From Micromonospora sp. R77 (GTDB lineage: Bacteria; Actinomycetota; Actinomycetes; Mycobacteriales; Micromonosporaceae): a stretch of 64,000 nucleotides of DNA. The stretch is from contig NZ_JALDST010000001.1 of the NCBI RefSeq assembly GCF_022747945.1, positions 5,828,001 to 5,892,000 of the forward strand, read 5' to 3'. Of this stretch, positions 52,873 to 62,084 are shown one piece after another. Position 1 is the first letter of the stretch. Every line of letters begins with the position of its first letter. The notes below the pieces were generated by a model, which worked only from the letters and a program-made list of their open reading frames with translations, ran no database searches and was not told where the DNA came from. The position numbers were made by a program, and so were the translations under genes.

Positions 52873-53244
52873 GTGAGTTACGACCTGGCGGTGTGGGAAG
52901 GCGATCAGCCGGCAGACGATGCACAGGCCGAAACGCTGTTCGAGCAGATGTACAGCAGGTACATCGAGGATGAGTACCCGACGCCGCCGACGCCCCGTAT
53001 CGAGGACTACGTCCGGACGTTGCTTGAGAGGTGGCCGGACCTAACCGAGGATGACGACGGGCGGAGCCCGTGGTCAACGGGTGGGCTCATTGATTCTGCA
53101 TCGGGACCATTTGTCTACTTCCCCATGGTCTACAGCCGGGCTCGGGAGGTGTCGGCAGGGGCGGCGCGTATCGCGGCCGAACATGGCCTTGTCTGCTTCG
53201 ACCCTCAGCAGGGTCGGCTTCGGCATGCTTCCGGCGGGCTGTAG
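52873..53244 (+). CDS. Immunity-like hypothetical protein
   Basis: 123 residues from GTG 52873 (VSYDLAVWEGDQPADD). Acidic, with a short beta-strand then helices (AQAETLFEQMYSRYIED, VRTLLERWPDLTEDDDG), and an end GLVCFDPQQGRLR. Proteins starting SYDLAVWEG are frequent orphans in Streptomyces and Micromonospora, often near polymorphic-toxin or immunity genes. No toxin is visible here. Role unknown. Confidence 0.65.
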   Translation: MSYDLAVWEGDQPADDAQAETLFEQMYSRYIEDEYPTPPTPRIEDYVRTLLERWPDLTEDDDGRSPWSTGGLIDSASGPFVYFPMVYSRAREVSAGAARIAAEHGLVCFDPQQGRLRHASGGL

Positions 53245-53416
53245 GTCGGGCCAGCCGCGGGCCACAAGCCGGTGTCATCGGGGGGCAATCGAGGCCGGCA
53301 GAGGCCGACCCGACTTGGGGAAACGCCGCATCAGCACCGGCTCTTGTCCAATTCCCAAGCTGACAGTGCGGGCTCGGTACCGGTCTCCGCCTTCGGGATT
53401 AGGCCAGACCGGGACA

Positions 53417-53842
53417 TCACTCCCCGTCGAAGCCCCGGTACGTGCCGGACCTGTCGACGGCGTCGGCGAACTCAGCGAAATCCATATTCGCAATTGAGAG
53501 GTTGGCCGAGACGTCGGCGTACCAGCGGGGCGGCACTCGGAAGGTGCGGCCGGGCTTGTGGGCCAGGTCGACGGCGAGCAGGGGGCGTTCGACGTCGGCC
53601 ATCGTGGTCGCGTCGGCGAGGAAGAGGTAGATCAGCTTGTCTTCGTGACTTGCCGCATTGTCCGCATCGACCAGATGCTGGACGCTCACGTCCGCGTACT
53701 GTGGGTCGCTGACGAAGGTTGCGCTGTTGTCGCCTTCCCAGGTGCACAATGCCGCCTTCACGGCTTCCCAGGCAGGGTCGTCGGTGAAGTCCGTACGGAG
53801 CACCAGCGACGTGAGGTCGACGGGTTGAGGTAGAGAGATCAC
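53417..53842 (-). CDS. DUF6924-like domain protein
   Basis: 141 residues. The sequence pattern SLVLRTDFTDDPAWEAVKAAL, DNSATFVSDPQYADVSVQHL, LIYLFLADATTMADVERPLL and RTFRVPPRWYADVSANLSIANMDFAEF matches a compact actinobacterial domain family (DUF6924, from memory). It is probably cytosolic. Another isolated orphan in this rearranged region; function unknown. Confidence 0.65.
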   Translation of the reverse strand: MISLPQPVDLTSLVLRTDFTDDPAWEAVKAALCTWEGDNSATFVSDPQYADVSVQHLVDADNAASHEDKLIYLFLADATTMADVERPLLAVDLAHKPGRTFRVPPRWYADVSANLSIANMDFAEFADAVDRSGTYRGFDGE

Positions 53843-53994
53843 GACGAGGATTCTCCCCAGCCCTCTGTTGGGTGACTAACCGGGTGACGGTCGGGACGGA
53901 CGCCAGCGGACGAGCAAGGACATTGATGGTTGGTTTCAGCAGACCAACACAAATGGAGCGGCAGGTCAGCGCCCCGTGTTGGTTGCCTGGGGGT

Positions 53995-54167
53995 CATCCC
54001 CACCCCGGCCTCGTCGCGCAGCCTCCACAGCCTGCGTACGTCAAGGCCCTCTTGACGACAGACTCTTTGGCGACAGCCGTATGTCGTGCTCGACAACCGA
54101 GCGGGGGAGAGACCAATGGGCCTATCAAGCCGTGAGTGCCCAGACTGCGGACGACGGGTGAAAGAGC
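53995..54167 (+). repeat. 172-bp direct repeat, copy 2
   Basis: Second copy of 48431-48602. Identity ends abruptly after codon 17 of the zinc-ribbon gene (at AAAGAGC), where unrelated sequence begins. Confidence 0.85.
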
Positions 54168-54196
54168 GGTGCCCGTTGCGCGACGCGGTTCCGTAG
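54116..54196 (+). pseudogene. Truncated copy of the zinc-ribbon gene
   Basis: ATG 54116 gives MGLSSRECPDCGRRVKE as in the intact copy, then diverges to a stop at 54196. Only one of two CPDC knuckles remains. A recombination remnant. Confidence 0.75.
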
Positions 54197-54260
54197 ACGC
54201 CAATCAGCTAGCGACGTCGCCAAGATTGGGGGAGCGGGTTGGGAGCAGACGGGTGCACGG

Positions 54261-54409
54261 AACGGCGTTGAACACCGTCCAACGGCACTCAACCGCATCC
54301 AACTGCACCCACCATGACCTGCAAGTTCTCGTTTCCGCTGGTCAGGGGCGGTGTGGCGTCCTGCTTCACACCGAAGAGGTCACTGGTTCGATCCCAGTAT
54401 CGCCCACCA
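54261..54409 (+). other. Attachment-site remnant: decamer array plus tRNA-Val(CAC) 3-prime half
   Basis: Five decamers in exact register (54261-54310: aacggcgttg, aacaccgtcc, aacggcactc, aaccgcatcc, aactgcaccc). Then 40 bp, core gtcctgcttcacac (54358-54371), then the 3-prime half of a tRNA-Val(CAC): anticodon loop TTCACAC, stem cgaag, T-arm actgg-TTCGATC-ccagt, acceptor atcgccc-A-CCA (54365-54409). A 5-prime half is absent, so this is an attL or attR, not a functional tRNA. Confidence 0.75.
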
Positions 54410-54426
54410 TAGATGTATGCAGGTCA

Positions 54427-54461
54427 GAAGCCCGTTGCTGGAACTATCGGTAACGGGCTTC
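54427..54461 (+). terminator. Hairpin after the tRNA-Val remnant
   Basis: 10-bp stem gaagcccgtt/aacgggcttc with a 15-base loop, 18 bp after the tRNA CCA; a tRNA terminator carried along with the attachment site. Confidence 0.65.
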
Positions 54462-55038
54462 GCCGCTGTTACCCCTTAAATTGGGAGCAGATTGGGAGCA
54501 TGGCGCTCCCGCCCTATGGTTGCCTGGCATCCCCTTCGGCCCTCGGCGGGCGTTCGTCGGCGTCCGCTCGCTCGGATCGATTGGTGGTGAATTCCACTCG
54601 CGACGAGCTTGGACACATCTCCTGCGGTCCGCAGCGACTGCAGTCCCGGCAGCTGGCCGGAGTGCCCCCAAAGGCGTGAGGAGGACCTGCGGGTCGCCGG
54701 TCACAGCAGCTCGAACGGCGGAGCACCCTCTGTCGTGGGGAGGTCAGAACGCCAAGGGCGGTGCGCGAGATATGTCGCGCATGAGGGCGTTGGCCGTAAA
54801 CGCCCTACCCCACAAGGCGGCGCGGCAGCACGTCCCAGCGCCGACCAGAAGAACCGGCGACGCGGTCCGCCGGATCCGAGGGGCTACCGGCCGAGTCCTG
54901 CGTCCGATGAACGACCATAGGCTGCTGACCGTGAGCAGCAGGCCCTGACTGGTAGCAAGGGCAGAGCCAGGCGCTCCTTATCCGGGTACCGAGCTCAGCA
55001 CCGGCAGTGGCAGCGCTGGGCGTCAAATGCCGGCCTAG
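54462..55038. other. Spacer without supported genes
   Basis: 577 bp between the attachment remnant and the IS701-like element. Short open frames have no family signal. Confidence 0.5.
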
Positions 55039-56512
55039 TGCTCCAGCCGCACTTGCCTCACCTGGAGTTTCGCCAGCTCATCGGCGTGATCGACGCTTGA
55101 GCGGCACCGGCCGTGCAGTTGCGCGTGTCGATGCTATTCATGCGTTGGATCAGGTGATCGCACTGTCTGTCTGTTGTGGTTGGTCGTGGGGCGGGCAGGC
55201 TCCCGGGCTTGTGTTGATCGATGAGATCGTGGGTTGGCGGGCGGGTCTGGATGATCTGTTGGCGCGGTTCGCGCACCGGTTTGGGCGCGCAGAGCCACGC
55301 AGGCAGGTGCTGACCTACCTGGTCGGGCTGCTGTCGCCGCTGGCGAGCAAGAACGGCTGGACCTTGGCTGAGGCCGCCGGCGATGCGACGCCGGACCGGA
55401 TGCAGCGGCTGCTCAACCGGTCAGCGTGGGACCCGGACGCTGTTCGTGACGACCTGTTCGACTACGTGAGCGAGCACCTCGGCCATGACGACGGGGTGCT
55501 GATCGTCGATGAGACCGGGTTCCTGAAGAAGGGCGTCAAGTCGGCGGGGGTGCAGCGTCAGTACTCGGGCACGGCCGGGCGGACGGAGAACTGCCAGCTC
55601 GGAGTGTTCCTCGCCTACGCCAGCCCCGCCGGGCGCACCCTGATCGACAGGGAGCTGTATCTGCCCCGTGGCTGGTGCGACAACCCCACCCGCCGCATCG
55701 AAGCCGGCATCGCCGCGAACGTCGAGTTCGCCACGAAGCCTGCGCTGGGGCTGCGGATGCTCGAACGCGCCATCACCGCCGGCCTGCCAGCGAAATGGGT
55801 CACCGCGGACGAGGCATACGGGCAGGACTCGAAGTTCCGGACCTGGTTGCAGCAGCTGCGCATCGGCTACGTCTTGGCCGTGCCCCGCAACCAGCGGATC
55901 CCGACCACGGCCGGCAATTCCCGCCCGGACGTCCTCGCCGGCGCCGCGCCGGCGCTGGCATGGAAGCGCCGCAGCTGCGGCGACGGCGCCAAAGGGCCAC
56001 GGCTCTACGACTGGGCCGTGGCTTCTCTGCCCGGCGCCGCCGACGGATACGGCCACTGGCTGTTGATTCGCCGGAGCATCACCGACCCCACGGACCTGGC
56101 CTACTACCTATGCTTCGGTCCGGCTGGGACGCCCGACGAGGACCTGATCCGTGTCGCCGGAACCCGGTGGGCGATCGAGGAGTGCTTTCAGACCGCGAAG
56201 ACCGAGGTCGGCCTGGATCAGTATCAGGTGCGTCGCTACGACGCCTGGTACCGCCACATAACGCTCGTTCTGTGCGCCACGCCTACCTCGCCGTCACCGC
56301 CGCGCAGGCCAAAAAGGGGGCGCTAAATCCGATGACGGCCTCATTCCCCTCACCCTCGGCGAGGTCCGCCGTCTCCTGGCACACCTGATCACCACCATCC
56401 GACCCTTCGACCACATCCATCGATGGTCGCGATGGCGACGCCAGCACCAGTACCGCGCTATAACAGCCCACTAACAGCGAAGACTCCGACTGCATCATGT
56501 GCGGCTGGAGTA
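55039..56512 (+). mobile_element. IS701-family insertion sequence
   Basis: Ends tgctccagccgcac and gtgcggctggagta are inverted repeats (13/14), and CTAG flanks both (55035-55038 and 56513-56516), a target duplication of the YTAR type used by IS701. About 1.47 kb. The right-hand CTAG supplies the stop codon of the GPP34 gene. Confidence 0.8.
55211..56474 (+). pseudogene. IS701-family transposase, frameshifted near the C-terminus
   Basis: Long open frame with DEIVGWRAGLDDLLARFAHRF, VLIVDETGFLKKGVKSAGVQRQYSG (first Asp), VTADEAYGQD (second Asp) and RWAIEECFQTAKTEVGLDQY (catalytic Glu). After YRHITLVL the family sequence AHAYLAVTAAQAKKGAL continues in another frame, and the end (LIPLTLGEVRRLLAHLI ... 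RAITAH) in a third, finishing at 56474. With these shifts it is probably inactive, although the catalytic triad precedes the first. The N-terminal start is placed at GTG 55211. Confidence 0.85.
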
Positions 56513-57193
56513 CTAGCTTCGCGGAAGCACGCTGATGGCCACGATGGCGCTGTTGACGGCCATGGCCGTGACGGTGCGGGTCACCGCCGCCGCCGCGGCG
56601 TCGGCGCCCCAGTCACCGCGTTCGAGTTCCTTGGCCCGCGTGATCACCGCGGAGTTCCACGGGATCTCCCGGTTGAACTGCGGCAGCGTCCCGCTCGCCG
56701 AGAGCAGGGCCGCGAGCGCGGCGACCCGGGCCTGCGGTTGTGCGCCGTCCACCAGCACCTGCCGGACGTCGGCGAGCAAGCGCGCCCGACGTCCGGTCCG
56801 GCCTTCCCGCAGCGCGGTCGTCCGGAACAGGCCGAGCACCTTGCGCGGCTCCTGCTCGATCTCGCCTCGCGCGATGAGCTGCGCCAGCACCGGCTCGCGT
56901 AGGCCGGGGCCGATCGCCGCGAGAGCGGTCTGCACCCCCCTGGGCTTGTCGGCGAGGTAGTCCCACGCCGGGCGGAGCAGCCGGTCCGCTGGTGGACGAC
57001 CCGCCACCCCGCCGACCCGTCCCTGGGCCGTGGTGGTCAGGTGATCGCCGAGGGCGAGGTCGGCGAGTACGGCGCCACCGAGGACGTAGAAGAGGGTGTT
57101 CTCCCCGGCGATGGTCCCGGACGCGGGCTGGAACAGCAGCAGGAGCAGATCCTCCACCAGGGTCGTGGTGTCGGGCCGGTCGTCGGCGGTCAT
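56513..57193 (-). CDS. GPP34 (GOLPH3-like) family protein
   Basis: 226 residues from ATG 57193, overlapping the permease stop by 4 bp. Features: TTLVEDLLLLLFQPASGTI, VLGGAVLADLALG, KPRGVQTALAAIGPGLREPVLAQLI, and a hydrophobic C-terminus. This is the GPP34 fold, which in eukaryotes binds PI4P; bacterial members are common in actinobacteria without known function. The IS701 element ends directly at the stop codon without altering the protein. It may assist the ABC exporter that it follows. Confidence 0.85.
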   Translation of the reverse strand: MTADDRPDTTTLVEDLLLLLFQPASGTIAGENTLFYVLGGAVLADLALGDHLTTTAQGRVGGVAGRPPADRLLRPAWDYLADKPRGVQTALAAIGPGLREPVLAQLIARGEIEQEPRKVLGLFRTTALREGRTGRRARLLADVRQVLVDGAQPQARVAALAALLSASGTLPQFNREIPWNSAVITRAKELERGDWGADAAAAAVTRTVTAMAVNSAIVAISVLPRS

Positions 57194-57909
57194 CGGCGGG
57201 GCTCCCAGCGGAAGAGTCGGGCGGCCAGGGCGACGGCGACGAGGACCCAGCCCACGGTGGGCGCGAGCAGCAGCAGGGAGTCGGTCACCGCGACTCCGCC
57301 GTTCCAGGCGTTGCTGGCCAGCTCGGTGGCCGCGCCGCCGGGCAGTAGCCGCTTGAGCCAGGCGAGGTTCTCGGTGCCGGAGATGCCCACCCAGGTCGCC
57401 ACGGCGATCACGCCGAGCATGACCGGCAGGGTGGTCACCTGGGCGTGTTCGGGCGAGTTGGTGAGTCCGGCGGTGGCCAGGGCCAGGCCGATCATCATCG
57501 CCAGGGTCGTGATGACCGCCAGCACGAGCAGGGCGACGTTCGCCGGTTCCCCGGCGATGATGGCCAGCGCGGTGAGGATCGCGGCCACCTGCACCACCGC
57601 GATCGCGGTAGGGGGGAGCAGCAGACCGGCCAGGATGGTGGAGTCGGCGGCGGCGGTGGAGCGCAGCCGCTTCAGGAAGAGGTTCTGGCGTCGGGAGGCG
57701 AGGGTGGTGACGGCCGTGCCGTAGAGCCCGAACGCGGCCACGGTGAACAGCACGATCGCCGCGATGTAGCCGAGGCTGCCGATCTCGGCGAAGGTCTCGT
57801 GCTGACGGACGAAGAGAGCCGAGACGGCGCACGGAATGATGAGGCTGGTGACCAGCACCAGCCGGTTACGGAAGATCTGGATCAGCTCGCTGGCCGCGAT
57901 GGACAACAT
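57190..57909 (-). CDS. ABC-2 type membrane permease
   Basis: 239 residues, six helices (SLIIPCAVSALFV, LGYIAAIVLFTVAAFGLYGTA, LLLPPTAIAVVQVAAILTAL, VALLVLAVITTLAMMIGLALA, VTTLPVMLGVIAVATWVGI and a final LLLLAPTVGWVLVAVALAA). Typical of drug/antibiotic exporters of the DrrB/NatB kind. It is 25 bp from the ATPase gene and overlaps the GPP34 gene, so the three form one operon, divergent from the sensor kinase. Confidence 0.88.
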   Translation of the reverse strand: MLSIAASELIQIFRNRLVLVTSLIIPCAVSALFVRQHETFAEIGSLGYIAAIVLFTVAAFGLYGTAVTTLASRRQNLFLKRLRSTAAADSTILAGLLLPPTAIAVVQVAAILTALAIIAGEPANVALLVLAVITTLAMMIGLALATAGLTNSPEHAQVTTLPVMLGVIAVATWVGISGTENLAWLKRLLPGGAATELASNAWNGGVAVTDSLLLLAPTVGWVLVAVALAARLFRWEPRR

Positions 57910-57934
57910 GGTGGCGCTCCTGGGGGGACGAGGT

Positions 57935-58822
57935 TCAGCGGGTGACGGCGCGGAAGACGTCGTCGAGTCGGGTCGGACCGGCCTGCAGGTCCCGCAGCTC
58001 CACCGCGTGGTCCTGTGCCCACCCGAGCAGGGCGTGCAGGTCCTTCTGCAGGGCGAAGGTCTCGATCACGACCTTCCCGTCGGCGTCGACGGCGGCCTGG
58101 AGCGGCAGGATCGGCACCGGCATCGGCTCCGCGAGGGAGAAGCGGATGACGGCCGGCAGGGTGCGGGTCAGCTCGGAGACGGTGCCCTCCCGGTGGAGGG
58201 TTCCCTGGTGCATGAGGCCGATCCGGTCGGCGCGCTGTTGCGCCTCCTCCAGGTAGTGGGTGGTGAGCACGATGGTGACGCCGTCCTCGCGCAGCCGGTC
58301 CACCGTCGCCCAGACCGCGTCGCGGGACTGGATGTCCAGGCCGGTGGTCGGCTCGTCCAGGATGATCAGCTCCGGGGCGCCGTAGACGGCGGTGGCGAAG
58401 TCCAACCGCCGCTTTTCCCCGCCGGACAGTTGCGCCACCCTCCGGCCGGCCCGGTCGGTGAGGTCGACCAGATCGAGTACCCGGTCGACGTCGTCGCTGC
58501 GCCGGGTGAGCCGGCCGATCAGGCGGACGGACTCACGGACGGTGAGATCCGGGGAGAAACCGCTCTCCTGGAGCATGACCCCCATCCGGGGCCGGACGGC
58601 GCGTCGGTCGTCCGGGGGGTGGCCGAAGGCGCGTACGGTGCCAGAGGTCGACCTGCGGTGCCCCTCGATGACCTCCAGGGTCGAGGTCTTACCGGCCCCG
58701 TTGGTGCCCAGCAGCGCATAGAGCTCCCCGGGACGAACCTCGAAGGAGACGTCCCTGACGGCGTGGAAGTCGCCGTAGGTGAGGTTCAACCGGTCGACGG
58801 CGATGACGGGTGTGGTGGACAT
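57935..58822 (-). CDS. ABC transporter ATPase (DrrA/NatA type)
   Basis: 295 residues. Walker A LLGTNGAGKTSTL, Q-loop VMLQESGFSPDLT, signature LSGGEKRRLDFA, Walker B LIILDEPTTGLD and H-loop LTTHYLEEAQ are all intact. A C-terminal extension of about 70 residues is typical of DrrA-like ATPases. Partner of the permease downstream. The divergent two-component pair next door is the likely regulator of this exporter. Confidence 0.93.
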   Translation of the reverse strand: MSTTPVIAVDRLNLTYGDFHAVRDVSFEVRPGELYALLGTNGAGKTSTLEVIEGHRRSTSGTVRAFGHPPDDRRAVRPRMGVMLQESGFSPDLTVRESVRLIGRLTRRSDDVDRVLDLVDLTDRAGRRVAQLSGGEKRRLDFATAVYGAPELIILDEPTTGLDIQSRDAVWATVDRLREDGVTIVLTTHYLEEAQQRADRIGLMHQGTLHREGTVSELTRTLPAVIRFSLAEPMPVPILPLQAAVDADGKVVIETFALQKDLHALLGWAQDHAVELRDLQAGPTRLDDVFRAVTR

Positions 58823-58929
58823 GCACCCATGACAGCGCGGACGCGCCCGCCGCGTCAGTGGCGTGGCGTCACGACCGGATGTGACGTGGTGTCACTGGTC
58901 GTGGCGGCTGGCCCCCGGATACTGGGGTG

Positions 58930-60084
58930 GTGACCGCCCCAGCGCCGCGCTTCACCACCTCGACGCAGAGAAGGCTGCGCCGGCTCAACCTCGTCACCTC
59001 ACTGCCGCCGGTCGTGTTCGCCGCCGTGGTCCTGGTCTACCTCGACGCGCGTACCTGGTGGCATGTCCTGGTCCTGGCCCCGGGCGCGGTGGCGGCGCTG
59101 GTGGCCTTCGAACGGTGGGCGGCCAACGACCTGTCCCGCGTCGTGTGGCCGTGCCTGGTGGTCGCGGGGGTGGTGTGGCCGGTGGGGGTCCTGGTGACCG
59201 CCAGTCCGAACGCGTACTGGGGTGTCTGCGCCGTGGGTTCGTTGGCCATGCGCGGGGTGCGGCGGCGCCGGTCTCCGGCGATGGCCGGACTGTTCTCCTA
59301 CGTCGCCCTGATCGGCGCCACGCGGCTGCTGGTGCAGCGGGACGACCTCGGCGACGTGCTGAGGTCCTACGTACTCGTGCCGACCGTCCTCACCGTGGTC
59401 GTGACGGTGCTCACGGTGGTAGGGGAACGGTTCTACGACCTCATCCGGGAGCTGGAACAGACCCGGGAACGTGAGGCGGAGCTGGCGGTGGTCCGGGAAC
59501 GCGTCCGGTTCGCCAGCGACCTGCACGACATCCAGGGCCACACCCTGCACGTGGTTAAACTGAAGCTCGCCCTGGCGGAGCGCCTGCTCGACCGCGACAC
59601 CGCCCGGGTGGCCAAGGAGCTACGGGAGACGTACGACCTGGTCAGTGACACCATCGCGCAGACCAAGGAACTCGCGTACGCCCAGCGGCGGCTCAACCTC
59701 ACCGCGGAGATCGAGAACGCGAAGAACCTGTTCGAAGCCGCCGGCATCCGGGTCCGGGTGACCCGGGAGGCCGAGGTCGACGCCCGCGCCAGCGAACTGC
59801 TCGGCCAGGTGCTACGCGAGACGACCACCAACATCCTGCGCCACGCGCAGGCCACCCAGGTGCAGATCACGCTCGCCGAAGCCGGTATCACCATCGTCAA
59901 CGACGGCGTGACCGCCACCTCGCTCCCCGAGCTGCGGGGCCTGGCCGCACTCCGGCAGCGGGTGGCCGGTGACGGCGGCGAGCTGACCGTGGAACAGACC
60001 GAGGAGCGGTTCCGGACGGCCGCCGTCTTCCCACCCGCCCGGGCGGGCGCGGCCCGACCAGCCTCGAAGGAGGTCGACCGATGA
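58930..60084 (+). CDS. NarL-type sensor histidine kinase
   Basis: 384 residues from GTG 58930 (a GTG at 58927 is equivalent); no clear ribosome site, so leaderless translation is possible. Four or five N-terminal helices, then a HisKA_3 domain with the phosphoacceptor His199 in ASDLHDIQGHTLHVV, and a HATPase-like domain (RETTTNILRHAQATQ, ITIVNDGVT, LRGLAALRQRVAGDGGEL). The G2-type glycine box is weak, as in many DesK-like kinases. Signals the response regulator overlapping its end. Confidence 0.9.
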   Translation: MTAPAPRFTTSTQRRLRRLNLVTSLPPVVFAAVVLVYLDARTWWHVLVLAPGAVAALVAFERWAANDLSRVVWPCLVVAGVVWPVGVLVTASPNAYWGVCAVGSLAMRGVRRRRSPAMAGLFSYVALIGATRLLVQRDDLGDVLRSYVLVPTVLTVVVTVLTVVGERFYDLIRELEQTREREAELAVVRERVRFASDLHDIQGHTLHVVKLKLALAERLLDRDTARVAKELRETYDLVSDTIAQTKELAYAQRRLNLTAEIENAKNLFEAAGIRVRVTREAEVDARASELLGQVLRETTTNILRHAQATQVQITLAEAGITIVNDGVTATSLPELRGLAALRQRVAGDGGELTVEQTEERFRTAAVFPPARAGAARPASKEVDR

Positions 60085-60683
60085 CGACCATCGTGCTCGC
60101 CGACGACGAGGTGCTGCTCCGCACGGCCCTGGCCGCGCTGCTGCCCCTGGAGGGTGACATCACCGTCCTCGCCGAGGCGCAGGACGGCCGTACGGCCATC
60201 GAGGCCACCCTGCGGCACCGACCCGACGTGCTGGTCATCGACCTGGAGATGCCCGGCGTGGACGGGCTCGAGGCCGTCGCCGAGATCCGTCGCACGCTAC
60301 CGGAGCAGGTGATCCTCATGCTGACCCGGCACGCCCGTCCCGGCGTGCTGCGCAAGGCGTTGCGGCTCGGTGTGCAGGGCTTCGTCAGCAAGTCCGCCGA
60401 GCCGGCCCACATCACCTCGGCCATCGCCACCCTTCAGGCGGGGAAACGCTGGATCGACCCGGACGTGTCGGCGCTCGCCGTCACCGAGGACTGCCCCCTT
60501 ACCGACCGCGAAGCCGACGTGCTGCGGGTCACCGGCGAGGGCTACTCAGTCGCCGACATCGCCACCCGGCTGCACCTCGCACCGGGAACCGTCCGCAACT
60601 ACCTCTCCAACGCCATGCGCAAGACTCAGACCCGGACCCGCCACGAGGCGGCCCGCTACGCCCGAGAACACGACTGGCTGTAG
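60081..60683 (+). CDS. NarL/LuxR-type response regulator
   Basis: 200 residues, ATG 60081, overlapping the kinase gene by 4 bp. A receiver domain with phosphoacceptor Asp54 (VLVIDLEMPG), a conserved Thr in ILMLTRHARPG and Lys in GFVSKSA. The C-terminal LuxR HTH is LTDREADVLRVTGEGYSVADIATRLHLAPGTVRNYLSNAMRKT. Likely regulates the divergent ABC exporter operon, a common actinobacterial arrangement. Confidence 0.93.
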   Translation: MTTIVLADDEVLLRTALAALLPLEGDITVLAEAQDGRTAIEATLRHRPDVLVIDLEMPGVDGLEAVAEIRRTLPEQVILMLTRHARPGVLRKALRLGVQGFVSKSAEPAHITSAIATLQAGKRWIDPDVSALAVTEDCPLTDREADVLRVTGEGYSVADIATRLHLAPGTVRNYLSNAMRKTQTRTRHEAARYAREHDWL

Positions 60684-60718
60684 GCCCGGCCGTCACCACG
60701 TGCTGAGAAACCGAAGAC

Positions 60719-61920
60719 ATGTCTGCCCTCCCGATCACCACGCCGATCACCACCGACCTCCTGCGCGGCGCGCTCGACGTCGAGCACACCGCGCGCGGGG
60801 TCCTGCCGCACCGGCTACCCGGGTGGGCCCGCGCCCAGTACACCGACGGCCAACTCGCCATGGTCGGGGCCCAGCCCGCCGGCGTACGGCTGGCGTTCCG
60901 CACCGGGCCACCGCGGTCGAGCTGGACGCGCTGCCCACCCGGCAGACCTACACCGGTCTGCCGCCCCGCCCGGACGGCGTCTACGACCTGCTCGTCGACG
61001 GCCTCCTGACCGACCAGGCAAGCGTCACCGGCGGCGATACGGTGACCGTCGACATGGCCAGCGGTACCGCCGAGCACCGGCCCGGTCCGCCCGGCACCGT
61101 CCGCTTCGCCGGCCTGCCCGACCGGGTGAAGGACGTCGACATCTGGCTGCCGCACCACGAGCGGACCGAACTCGTCGCCCTGCGCACCGACGCCCCCGTC
61201 GTACCCGTACCCGACCGGGGTCGCCGGGTGTGGCTGCACCACGGCAGCTCCATCAGTCAGGGCTCCAACGCCACCAGCCCCACCGCCACCGGGCCGGTCG
61301 TCGCCGCCGCCCTCGGTGGCGTCGACCTGGTCAACCTCGGCTTCGGCGGCAGCGCGCTGCTGGACCCGTTCACCGCCCGCGCCATGCGGGACACCCGAGC
61401 CGACCTGATCAGCGTGAAGATCGGCATCAACCTGGTGAACACCGACCTGATGGGGCTGCCCGCCTTCACCCCGGCCGTACACGGCTTCCTCGACACCATC
61501 CGCGACGGCCACCCCACCACGCCGCTGCTCGTCGTGTCACCGATCTACTGCCCCATCCACGAGGACACCCCGGTCCCGGCGCGTTCGACCTCGCCGCCCT
61601 CGCCGCCGGGCAGCTGCGGTTCCGGGCCACCGGCGACCCGGCCGAGCGGGCGAGCGGCAAGCTCACGCTCGGTGTCATCGGCGAGGAGTTGGCCCGGATC
61701 ACCGCCCAGCGGGCCGCCGACGACCCGAACCTGCACACCTCGACGGCCTCGACCTCTACGGTCCGGCCGACTTCGCCGAGTTGCCGCTGCCCGACCAGCT
61801 CCACCCGGACACCGCCACCCACCACCGCATCGCCGAGCGCTTCGCGGAACGGGCGTTCAGGGCCGACGGTCCGTACCCGGAATCCAGCTTCTCGGTCCCG
61901 ACCTCCAGGCGTCGGCCGCG
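60719..61920 (+). pseudogene. GDSL/SGNH hydrolase, multiply frameshifted
   Basis: The protein can be followed through three frame changes near 60905, 61580 and 61735. Pieces: an N-terminal MSALPITTPITTDLL; a middle with the block-I Ser (VWLHHGSSISQGSNA), NLGFGGSALLDP, VKIGINLVNTDL and VVSPIYCPIHEDTP; and an end with HYLDGLDLYGP-like text and DQLHPDTATHHRIAERF, the Asp/His of block V. The family hydrolyses esters. Either a dead gene or several sequence errors in a GC-rich stretch. The 3-prime limit is approximate. Confidence 0.75.
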
Positions 61921-62084
61921 CCAGCCGCTGGAGGTCGGGTGCCGCGGGGGTGCGCACGGGCAGCGAGTACGTCCAGCCTCCCGGAGCGGTATCCGGAACG
62001 GCGGTGTGCGGTGGCCTGATCGACTGTTCGCCGGATCAGGGATCGGGGCTGCCGGACTCGGCGTCCGCCAGTACGCTCGCGGCC

